Shown here: positions 8,716 through 14,760 of the stretch, in pieces
How the letters are laid out: every line of letters begins with the position of its first letter
Numbering within the stretch: the first letter of the stretch is position 1
Assembly (NCBI GenBank): GCA_014377915.1
Contig: JACMOT010000470.1
Location: 1-19,694, forward strand
Direction: 5' to 3'
Source of the DNA: Tardiphaga sp.
GTDB lineage: Bacteria; Pseudomonadota; Alphaproteobacteria; Rhizobiales; Xanthobacteraceae
DNA length: 19,694 bases
Program-made: the position numbers and the translations under genes
The notes under the pieces: generated by a model
Databases searched by the model: none
Seen by the model: only the letters and a program-made list of their open reading frames with translations
What the model was told of the DNA's origin: nothing

Positions 8716-9235
8716 TCACGAAGCGCCTTGCGCGCTGATCGTGATGGGCGTCGCCGGCTCCGGCAAGAGCACCATCGCCGAGGCGCTGGCCGCGAAGCTC
8801 GGCTGGCGCTTTGCCGATGGCGACGCGTTCCACCCCGCCAGCAATGTCGCCAAGATGAGCGCCGGGCATCCGCTGACCGACGACGATCGCTGGCCATGGT
8901 TGCAGGCGATCGCCGATGAAATCGACGCCGTCGCCGACCGCGGCGGCCAGATCCTGGTCGCCTGCTCGGCGTTGAAGCGGGCCTATCGCGACGTGCTGGT
9001 GCATGGCCGCGATGACGTCCGCATCGTCTATCTCGACGGCAGCCAGCCATTGATCGCCGAGCGTCTCGCGTCGCGAAAAGGCCACTTCATGCCGCCCGGC
9101 CTGCTCGACAGCCAGTTCGCCACGCTGCGGCCGCCCGGCACGGACGAAAGCCCGATCACGGTTTCGATCAATGCTACGGTCGATGTCATCATCACCGCTA
9201 TTCTCGCTCAACTCACCGACAGGAAAATGCCATGA
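8708..9235 (+). CDS. gntK: Gluconokinase
   Basis: This enzyme phosphorylates gluconate with ATP to 6-phosphogluconate, feeding the same pool as Pgl. From GTG 8708 it has 175 residues, the usual size. The P-loop GVAGSGKST is at 14-22. The gluconate-binding stretch DGDAFHPASNVAKM and DDRWPWL follow, and CSALKRAYRD is the conserved mid-region. GTG 8708 was preferred over the upstream in-frame start at 8642 because a GGAG ribosome site sits 7-8 bp before it and the family starts close to the P-loop. The TGA stop overlaps the next ATG (ATGA, 9232-9235). Confidence 0.93.
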   Translation: MLDHEAPCALIVMGVAGSGKSTIAEALAAKLGWRFADGDAFHPASNVAKMSAGHPLTDDDRWPWLQAIADEIDAVADRGGQILVACSALKRAYRDVLVHGRDDVRIVYLDGSQPLIAERLASRKGHFMPPGLLDSQFATLRPPGTDESPITVSINATVDVIITAILAQLTDRKMP

Positions 9236-10050
9236 CCCGCATCGCGCTCGTTGTCTCCGATGTGGATGGCACCATGGTGACCAAGGACAAGCGGCTGACC
9301 GACAAGGTCCTGGCCGCCGTGCAGAGACTGCACGATGCCGGCATCGGCTTCACCATCACCTCGAGCCGGCCGCCGGTCGGCATGCGCTTTCTGGTGGCGC
9401 CGCTCGGCATTACGCTGCCGATCGGCCCGTTCAACGGCAGTTCGATGGTCGATGCGCATCTGAAGCCGATCACGCAGCACCTGATCCCCGAAGCCGCCGC
9501 GAAACGCAGCATCGAGGTGCTCGCCGAATACGGCGCCGACATCTGGCTGTTCACCAATGACGAATGGCTGATCAAGCGCGACGACGGCAAATATGTGCCG
9601 CACGAGCAGAATACCATCCAGCACGAGCCGGTGATCGTCGATGATTTCGCGCCGTTCCTTGCCAACGCCTGCAAGATCGTCGGCGCCAGCGCCGATTATG
9701 CGATGCTGGAGCGCTGCGAGGCGGCGGTGCAGCAAGCGCTCGGCGATCAGGCGGTCGCGGTGCGGTCGCAGCATTATTATCTCGATATCACCCCGCCTGC
9801 GCAGGACAAGGGCACCTTCGTCACCGCGATGGCGCAGCGGCTCAACATCTCCCCCGAGGCCATCGCCACGATCGGCGACATGCGCAACGATCTGGCGATG
9901 TTCAAGGTGTCCGGCCTGTCGGTGGCGATGGGCAACGCCACCGACGACGTCAAAGCGCAGGCCACCGACGTCACCACCTCCAATGAGGAAGATGGCTTCG
10001 CCGGCGCGGTCGAGATCATCTTGAAGCACAACGCCGCGACGCCGGCCTGA
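9232..10050 (+). CDS. Cof-type HAD-IIB family phosphatase
   Basis: This 272-residue haloacid-dehalogenase hydrolase probably removes phosphate from a sugar phosphate or a related small metabolite. Motif I is SDVDGT, with nucleophile D10 and acid/base D12. Motif II lies in TITSSRP, and motif IV is IGDMRNDLAMF (214-224) with D216 and D220 for magnesium. A large cap domain sits between, as in the IIB class. It is the last gene of the operon and is coupled to gntK by ATGA, with AGGAAA upstream. Its position suggests disposal or detoxification of a phosphorylated intermediate, but the substrate cannot be read from sequence. Its 3' end overlaps the convergent minus-strand gene by about 35 bp. Confidence 0.88.
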   Translation: MTRIALVVSDVDGTMVTKDKRLTDKVLAAVQRLHDAGIGFTITSSRPPVGMRFLVAPLGITLPIGPFNGSSMVDAHLKPITQHLIPEAAAKRSIEVLAEYGADIWLFTNDEWLIKRDDGKYVPHEQNTIQHEPVIVDDFAPFLANACKIVGASADYAMLERCEAAVQQALGDQAVAVRSQHYYLDITPPAQDKGTFVTAMAQRLNISPEAIATIGDMRNDLAMFKVSGLSVAMGNATDDVKAQATDVTTSNEEDGFAGAVEIILKHNAATPA

Positions 10051-10357
10051 GCGCCAGCGCGGCCTCGCGGCGGTCCTGCTGGATCTCGGCATAGACATCC
10101 TGGACCAGCGACCGCATGACCTTGTCCGGCAGCGGAACGGCCAGTCCCATGATGCAATCTTCTGCCATGCAGCGTCTGGCGCGGCGACAGGCTCGATCCG
10201 CGCATCGCTCCAAGCCGCGGTACATTTCCGATATTTCGCGCCGGACCTGTCGCACCGCCTGCTGCCAGTCGGCGTCGCACTGGGCCTTGAACGCCACCGC
10301 CTCCGCCTCGCTTTCGCGGTCGTCCAGAAAATCCTTGTCCCATTCTGTCGTGGCCAT
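10016..10357 (-). CDS. Small Cys/Arg-rich protein of unknown function
   Basis: The protein has 113 residues with an acidic N-terminal third and a central basic, Cys-rich patch. The cysteines are 52, 57, 63 and 68 (C-x4-C-x5-C-x4-C within RCADRACRRARRCMAEDC), plus C27 and C110. The patch could bind metal, but no named domain is recognised. I recall similar CRRARRC patterns in rhizobial hypothetical proteins, unverified. The start MATTEW (ATG at 10357) is preferred to an in-frame ATG 15 bp upstream because GGAGA lies 8 bp before it. The gene is convergent with, and overlaps, the HAD phosphatase. The hairpin-rich region and strong promoter upstream on the same strand may form its leader. Confidence 0.65.
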   Translation of the reverse strand: MATTEWDKDFLDDRESEAEAVAFKAQCDADWQQAVRQVRREISEMYRGLERCADRACRRARRCMAEDCIMGLAVPLPDKVMRSLVQDVYAEIQQDRREAALALRPASRRCASR

Positions 10358-10372
10358 GTCATCGCTCTCCAT

Positions 10373-10824
10373 TGCGGGAATGATCGCGGCACGCCACCGC
10401 GCCGGGCGCGCGAAAGCGGCGCCCGCAAATCAGTTGCGTGATCGGTAGGTCCAGCAGGCCTCCCAAGTGAGGGAGGCGGAGCGCCGAAAGGCGCGCCTTC
10501 AGGTAGTTGGCCGCGGCGTGATCCCCGGATCGCCGGAAACCAGAGGCCGCGGAAACGCCTTTCGACGCTCCACCGCGGCGATTTCTGTCCCCGGGGCCGT
10601 TCTTCCGGGCCAGCACGTGACCTCCGAAGAGGACACTCCGGCGGGATTTCCCCGCCTTTCGCCGACCGCGTCCAGCCATTCAAGGCAGGCTCCCGTATTG
10701 GAGCCGGACGGCCACCCAGGGCCTCCCGAGTGCGCAGGGCAACGTCTGCCCCGCGCCCGCAGGCGCCGCCCCCCACCCCGCACCTCCAAGCGTCCCAGGA
10801 AACGCCCCTCAGTGGGATGAGGTA
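10373..10824 (-). ncRNA. Hairpin-rich GC-rich element, candidate structured RNA or leader
   Basis: About 450 bp of very GC-rich sequence directly downstream (minus strand) of a strong promoter holds at least seven stem-loops. They are CCTCA/TGAGG (10807-10822); GCGC/GGGCA with TGCCC/GCGC (10732-10756); GGCTCC/GGAGCC (10688-10705); GGCGGG/CCCGCC (10640-10656); CCTC/GAGG, which on the minus strand closes a UUCG tetraloop (10621-10632); GCGCC/GGCGC (10481-10494); and GCCTCCC/GGGAGGC (10458-10477). ORFs exist here in several frames on both strands, but none looks like a real protein. I read it as a transcribed structured element, either a free RNA or a long leader of the Cys-rich gene. It resembles a multicopy element I associate with Bradyrhizobium genomes, unverified. 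Confidence 0.5.
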
Positions 10825-10830
10825 ATTAGG

Positions 10831-10858
10831 CTTATAATCCAAAAAGGAATATTGTCAA
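10831..10858 (-). promoter_or_regulatory. Strong sigma70-type promoter
   Basis: Reading the minus strand, TTGACA (10858-10853) is followed after 16 bp by TATAAG (10836-10831). The -35 box is a perfect consensus and the -10 box is near consensus, in AT-rich DNA that contrasts with the GC-rich element just downstream. Transcription would start near 10824 and run into the hairpin-rich element. Confidence 0.7.
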
Positions 10859-11086
10859 TACTGGTTCGTTGGCCGGTACATTTTTTTGGCGGAGCGGCAG
10901 GCGGACAGTGTCGTAGCATGGCCTGCATGAGCGCCTGCGAAATGCGGGAAACATAATTTGATTTGGCTTTTAGATGCTGCTTGCTTGTATAGCCGCGCTT
11001 TGCCGTGCCGCAGATGAAGTTATTGGGATTATTATCTGAATTCCTGAAGGCTTTCCGATAGGCTCAAAGACGGCTAATGTTGCGGC
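10859..11086. other. AT-richer spacer between promoter and toxin-antitoxin locus
   Basis: This stretch is noticeably lower in GC than its surroundings and contains no supported gene. It must carry the control region of the antitoxin gene. I found no clear -35/-10 pair or operator repeat that I would defend. Confidence 0.5.
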
Positions 11087-11314
11087 ATGACGGTTCTGTT
11101 CGACAAGGCCATGCAGTCGGTGCGCGAGCTTCCAGCGGAGACGCAGGATTCACTTGCGCGCATGCTGTTGCAGTTTGCCGGTATCGATCAGGCGTCGATC
11201 AAACTGAGCGATGCAGACGCAGCTTCTTTTGACGAATCTCTTGCTCAGGCTGAACGTAGCGAATTCGCTACCGACGAACAGGTTCGCGCCATCTGGGCGA
11301 AGCATGGCCTGTGA
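11087..11314 (+). CDS. Antitoxin of a RelE/ParE-type toxin-antitoxin pair
   Basis: The 75-residue protein has the layout of small antitoxins paired with ParE/RelE toxins: a helical N-terminus (DKAMQSVRELPAETQDSLARMLLQF) and an acidic, flexible C-terminal half (SDADAASFDESLAQAERSEF, then EQVRAIWAKHGL) that would wrap the toxin. The reading frame is intact. Its TGA stop overlaps the GTG start of the toxin remnant by 4 bp (GTGA), the usual coupling. The partner toxin is broken, so this is probably an orphan antitoxin. The exact antitoxin family cannot be named from sequence alone. Confidence 0.75.
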   Translation: MTVLFDKAMQSVRELPAETQDSLARMLLQFAGIDQASIKLSDADAASFDESLAQAERSEFATDEQVRAIWAKHGL

Positions 11315-11590
11315 AGCTTCGCTATACGATCCGTGCCGCTGCCGAACTGGACCTAATCCTGCAATCGATCGAGATCGCATCGCCCCAAGGCGCCACGCAT
11401 GTCAAGCAGCGGCTTCACGCGGATTGATCTGTTGTTGTAATATCCCAAATCGGGACGCCTAACCCAAAAAACGGGTCTGCGTCGCATCGTCGCTTTTCCT
11501 TATCCATACCTTGTGTTCTATCGCGCCAACGCCACCGAGATCGTGATCCACGGCATTCGCCACAGCGCGCGGGACAACTCCCTCGCCTGA
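11311..11590 (+). pseudogene. ParE/RelE-family toxin, frameshifted and stopped
   Basis: The GTG at 11311 starts a ParE-like N-terminus (KLRYTIRAAAELDLILQSIE, later GATHVKQRLHA) that hits TGA at 11425. The rest of the toxin continues in another frame from about 11423: IDLLL, then a TAA at 11438-11440 where the family has Gln (CAA to TAA, a C-to-T change), then YPKSGRLTQKTGLRRIVAF and PYPYLVFYRANATEIVIHG, then IRHSARDNSLA to TGA 11588-11590. The lesions are one frameshift near 11421-11423 (one extra base or two lost) and one nonsense change. The C-terminal motifs GRLT, GLRR, YPYLVFYR and IRHSARD are typical of active ParE toxins, so decay looks recent. Confidence 0.85.
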
Positions 11591-11678
11591 ACCGCTGAAA
11601 TATGCTGTGTCACCTTGCGCATCTGTACGTTAGCGCCGCGACTTTGGCGCAGTTTTATCATCATTCATCCTAACTACT

Positions 11679-12383
11679 TCAGGACCTGCACCACGCCGCC
11701 AGTGTAGTCGGCGTGATGCCGGCGGTGACGATTCCGACCATCAGGATGGCGACGCCGACGGCATTGCGCAGCCACAGCGACACCGCGCGGCGGCGCAACA
11801 GCGGCAGGCCGAGGCCCGAGGCGACCAGCATCGGCAGGGTGCCGAGGCCGAAGCCGGCCATCACCACCGCGCCATTGGCCCAGGAGCCGGACAGCATGGC
11901 GTAGAACAGCGTCGCATAGACCATCGCACAGGGCAGGAAACCCCAGACCGCGCCGCTCAGCAGCAGCGCCACCGGCGCCGGCAGATGCGCGGCCCGGGCG
12001 AGCGAGCCCATCAGCCCACTGATCCGCGACGCCAGGGCATAGAGCCCCGTCGGCAGCGGCAGCATCTCCAGCATCGACAGCCCGATCCAGCCCAGTGCCG
12101 CCGCCGCCGCCCAGCGCAATATGGTGTTGGCCAGCGCATGATCGAACGCGCCGAAGATTCCTGATCCGAGCCCGCCAACCAGCGCGCCCGCGAGGATGTA
12201 ACTGCCGATCCGGCCGGCGTTGATGAGCATGGTGGTCAGCAGCAGATCGCGGGTAGCACGATCAGGACCGGTGGCGAAGTGCAGGCTGGCGGCGATGCCA
12301 GTACACATGCCGAAGCAATGCAGGCTGGAAGACAGCCCGAGCAGCAGCCCCGCGACGACAAGCGGTTGGTCGAAGGCGAACAT
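11679..12383 (-). CDS. TauE/SafE-like (DsbD_2-type) membrane protein
   Basis: This 234-residue inner-membrane protein has about six hydrophobic segments. It belongs to the sulfite exporter TauE/SafE-like group with a DsbD-related transmembrane domain. LHCFGMCTG (H22, C23, C27) in the first segment and GFLPCAMVYATLFYA (C152) in the middle are the conserved motifs. In relatives, such cysteines and His are tied to thiol-redox or metal (copper) handling in cytochrome oxidase or metal-resistance settings. Transport of a sulfur compound is only a name-based guess. ATG 12383 was chosen over GTG 12401 because AAGGGA lies 7 bp upstream of it. It is divergent from the secreted glycine-rich protein gene. 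Confidence 0.82.
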   Translation of the reverse strand: MFAFDQPLVVAGLLLGLSSSLHCFGMCTGIAASLHFATGPDRATRDLLLTTMLINAGRIGSYILAGALVGGLGSGIFGAFDHALANTILRWAAAAALGWIGLSMLEMLPLPTGLYALASRISGLMGSLARAAHLPAPVALLLSGAVWGFLPCAMVYATLFYAMLSGSWANGAVVMAGFGLGTLPMLVASGLGLPLLRRRAVSLWLRNAVGVAILMVGIVTAGITPTTLAAWCRS

Positions 12384-12532
12384 CAAGCGGTCCCTTGGCA
12401 CATCCAGGCAGCCTACGACGTAGCCGCGACCGGCGACTTGCGCAGGGTCAAGGTGGGACGCCGTGCCGTCAGGCAGGCTTGCGCTGCCGCGCCGTCGGGG
12501 TGATACCGGCGGACGACACCTTCGAACAACCT

Positions 12533-12546
12533 GTCGGGCGCCCGAC
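12533..12546. promoter_or_regulatory. Perfect 14-bp palindrome in a divergent intergenic region
   Basis: GTCGGGCGCCCGAC is a perfect dyad lying between the divergent genes at 12383 (minus) and 12637 (plus). It could be an operator or a cruciform-forming site. In GC-rich DNA such palindromes also arise by chance. The rest of the 253-bp spacer holds only a small CCGTG/CACGG hairpin (12573-12587). Confidence 0.3.
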
Positions 12547-12636
12547 GGCCGCCTTAGAGTCGCCGCAAGGCGCCGTGCATGTCACGGTGTATTTTCCGCC
12601 ATTCCGGCACCTGAATCATCATCCAGAGGACTTTTC

Positions 12637-13074
12637 ATGCGCGTTTCCCTTCGCAATGCCCTTGTCGCCGCTACGCTTGCCCTTGCCGGGCTCGGCGCCT
12701 CCTCCGCGGCGCGGGCCGACAGCGGCACGATCCGGATTTCGGTGCTGAAGGGCGGCTGGTTCATCGGCGCGTCGGGCGGCTCGGGCACGCTGACGTTTCG
12801 CGGCCGCACCTACCCGCTGTCGATCGGCGGGTTGAGCGCCGGCCTGGTGTTCGGCGCGTCGCAGACCTATCTGTCCGGTCGCGTCAGCAACATCTTTCGT
12901 CCATCGGACGTGGCGGGCGTCTATGGCGCCGGCGGCGCGGGGGCCGCGGTCGGCCGCGGCGTCAGCGCCATCGTGCTGGCCAATCAGAACGGCGCGGTGC
13001 TCGAACTCAGCGGCCGCCAGACCGGGCTGATGATCAATGCCGATCTGAGCGGACTGGCGATCTCGATGAGGTAA
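12637..13074 (+). CDS. Secreted glycine-rich protein of unknown function
   Basis: The 145-residue precursor has a clear Sec signal peptide (RVSLRNALVAATLALAGLG, cleaved after about ASSAARA), so the mature protein of ~120 residues is periplasmic. The mature part is Gly/Ala-rich and predicted mainly beta: SVLKGGWFIGASGGSGTL, FRGRTYPLSIGG, GVYGAGGAGAAVG, then LSGRQTGLMINADLSGL. The pattern loosely recalls lipid-binding SYLF/Ysc84 or DUF1134-type proteins, but I cannot place it in either. ATG 12637 is chosen because GAGGA precedes it and the signal peptide begins there. A longer in-frame start at 12463 would put ~58 Arg-rich residues before the signal. A terminator-like hairpin follows the stop. 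Confidence 0.8.
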   Translation: MRVSLRNALVAATLALAGLGASSAARADSGTIRISVLKGGWFIGASGGSGTLTFRGRTYPLSIGGLSAGLVFGASQTYLSGRVSNIFRPSDVAGVYGAGGAGAAVGRGVSAIVLANQNGAVLELSGRQTGLMINADLSGLAISMR

Positions 13075-13084
13075 TCTTGAAGCA

Positions 13085-13112
13085 CGGGGCCAGCGGGAGT
13101 CCGCCGGCCCCG
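13085..13112. terminator. Strong hairpin between convergent genes, likely bidirectional terminator
   Basis: The arms CGGGGCC (13085-13091) and GGCCCCG (13106-13112) pair perfectly. After one A-C mismatch, GCGG/CCGC continue the stem to a GAGT loop. The hairpin lies 11 bp after the secreted-protein stop and 18 bp from the end of the convergent Met-rich gene. The T-run is weak. Confidence 0.7.
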
Positions 13113-13129
13113 ATCTTCGCGATTCCGTG

Positions 13130-13393
13130 TCACATCGAGGATTTCATCATCCCCATCTTCTGCGCCCTCATGTAGCTCTTGCAGGCGCCGCGCATGTCGC
13201 CTTTGGACATCTGCGTATTGGCCATCGCCATTTCCTTCATCATCCCCATCTTGCCGGGGCTGTCGGGCATGGCGCCGCCCGCGTTCATCGATTTCATCAT
13301 GTTCTCGCTGGAGCAGGCCATCATCGCGGCGGAAGCCGGGCTGCAGGTGGCGGCGACGGTGACGATCGCGGCGGCGGCAATCAGGAATTTCAT
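13130..13393 (-). CDS. Secreted methionine-rich small protein
   Basis: The 87-residue precursor has a Sec signal peptide (KFLIAAAAIVTVAATCSPASA, cleavage near residue 22). The mature part of ~65 residues contains 18 methionines (about 28%), many as MM pairs (MMKSM, GMMKEMAM, KMGMMKSSM), with several Lys and two cysteines (C27, C71) that could form a disulfide. Met-rich periplasmic peptides can bind Cu(I)/Ag(I) or scavenge oxidants, and neither role is shown here. ATG 13393 is preferred to an in-frame start 39 bp upstream because GGGAGAG sits just before it and the signal peptide begins there. The gene is separate from the DUF1501 gene, with a 140-bp spacer. Confidence 0.78.
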   Translation of the reverse strand: MKFLIAAAAIVTVAATCSPASAAMMACSSENMMKSMNAGGAMPDSPGKMGMMKEMAMANTQMSKGDMRGACKSYMRAQKMGMMKSSM

Positions 13394-13533
13394 GCGTCTC
13401 TCCCAAGGCGGCGCAATTGCCGCTGGCGACACAATAAATTTCCATCCGTTCGGTTCCTGACGAACGACTATTTCGCGATTATGGCGGCCGATAGCACAAA
13501 GGCGCAGTGCGCGATGCGCCGCATAGAACGAAC

Positions 13534-14760
13534 TCAGCCGACCAGTCCCTTGGCGGGCTTCACCATTCCGCTGTCGGGAAATACCCGCTCCGCCAGCACG
13601 CGCTCGCTCAGGCCCAGATGGTCATGCAGCACGCCCTTCAGGATGGCGCGCAGATCGGTGGTCGGCGCGAGGTCGCGGGCCTCGAACAGATTGGCGGGTT
13701 TCAGCCCCGGCCAGTCCGCAATCACCCGGCCGCCCTTGACCGCGCCGCCAGCCAGCAGCGCCACCGTGCCGGTGCCGTGGTCGGTTCCCTCGGTGCCGTT
13801 GATCTTCGCGGTACGGCCGAATTCGGTGGCGACCACGATCACGGTGTCGCGCCAATGCGCACCGAGCCCCTTTTCGAAATCCGCCAGCGCGCCATCGAGG
13901 CCGCCGAGCAACTGCGCCAGCCGGCCGACCGGGCCGCCCTCCTGCGCATGGGTATCCCAGCCGTCGAAGGCCAAAGCCGCGACACGCGGGCCGTCATCGG
14001 CGGCCATCAGCTTGGCGGCGCCGCGCGCCACCTGGCGCATCGCCTCGACGGCGTTGCCGCCCGACTTCGGCTTCATCTCGTCGCCGATGGCGATCTTGTC
14101 GAGTTGCAGGCCCTGCGACAGCGCCTGTGCCAGCGCCGGGTCGCGGTGCCGATAGAGCTCGACCAGCCGGGTTGCGGTGTCGTCCGCCGCCGTCGGCAGA
14201 TTGACCGGCGCCCAGCCGACGGTCGGCGCCGCGCCGCGCAGCACCAACGGCGTGGTCGGCCCGATCGCGAGACCGGAGGTGACGCGTTCGCCGGCCGGCA
14301 GCGCCTCGATGGCGCGGTTGAGCCAGCCGGACTGCACCCGGCCGGGCCCGGCAAAGCCGCTCTCCAGCACGTCCTGGCCATCGAAATGCGAACGCTCGCG
14401 ATAGGAAGTGGCGACCGCATGCACCACCGCCGCTTTCTTGTCGCGGTACATGCGGGCAAATTCCGGCATCGCCGGATGCAGGCCGAAAAACGAATCCAGC
14501 ATCGAAGCGGGATGCGCGCCGTCTTTGGCCAGCGCGATCGAGCCGTGCAGCCCGGCGTAATCGGGATCGCCGATCGGCGCCACGGTGGCCAGGCCATCGA
14601 GCGCGCCGCGCAGGATGATCACCACCAGCCGCGGATCGCGCGCATCCGCCGCGCGGGCAAATTTGGGGATGTAGGCCCAGGCGGCAAAGGCTGCGCCACC
14701 GAGCAGCAAGGCGCGGCGCGAGGCACGCCACGACGTCCGGCTTTCGCAATCCATCGTCAT
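13534..14760 (-). CDS. DUF1501 family protein with Tat signal
   Basis: The protein has 408 residues. Near its N-terminus a twin-arginine signal is visible (ASRRALLLGGAAFAAWAY, R15-R16), so the folded protein is exported. The body matches the DUF1501 family, which belongs to the alkaline-phosphatase/sulfatase-like fold: RLVVIILRGALDGLATVAP near the start, HAVATSYRERSHFDGQDVLE in the middle, and VIVVATEFGRTAKINGTEGT followed by DHGTG near the C-terminal third. The last motif carries the putative metal ligands. The reaction is unknown. Its ATG overlaps the stop of the DUF1800 gene (ATGA, 14757-14760). This pairing is a widespread conserved module, so the two products probably act together. Confidence 0.9.
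   Translation of the reverse strand: MTMDCESRTSWRASRRALLLGGAAFAAWAYIPKFARAADARDPRLVVIILRGALDGLATVAPIGDPDYAGLHGSIALAKDGAHPASMLDSFFGLHPAMPEFARMYRDKKAAVVHAVATSYRERSHFDGQDVLESGFAGPGRVQSGWLNRAIEALPAGERVTSGLAIGPTTPLVLRGAAPTVGWAPVNLPTAADDTATRLVELYRHRDPALAQALSQGLQLDKIAIGDEMKPKSGGNAVEAMRQVARGAAKLMAADDGPRVAALAFDGWDTHAQEGGPVGRLAQLLGGLDGALADFEKGLGAHWRDTVIVVATEFGRTAKINGTEGTDHGTGTVALLAGGAVKGGRVIADWPGLKPANLFEARDLAPTTDLRAILKGVLHDHLGLSERVLAERVFPDSGMVKPAKGLVG

Noticed and set aside
10359..10679. 106-codon minus-strand frame ending one base before the Cys-rich gene start
   Set aside because: The spacing looks like coupling, but the protein is low-complexity, Arg/Gly-rich and translates the stem-loop region. 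I found no ribosome site or domain, so I prefer an RNA explanation.
9208..10842. 544-codon minus-strand frame running from the promoter region through the HAD gene
   Set aside because: Its second half is antisense to the HAD phosphatase and its first half is the Arg/Gly/Pro-rich translation of the hairpin element. I regard it as a typical false gene call for this element type.
13394..13470. GGAACC upstream of the Met-rich gene as an ECF sigma promoter
   Set aside because: The minus strand has GGAACC, but no CGTT or TCTGA-type -10 box occurs at the required spacing.
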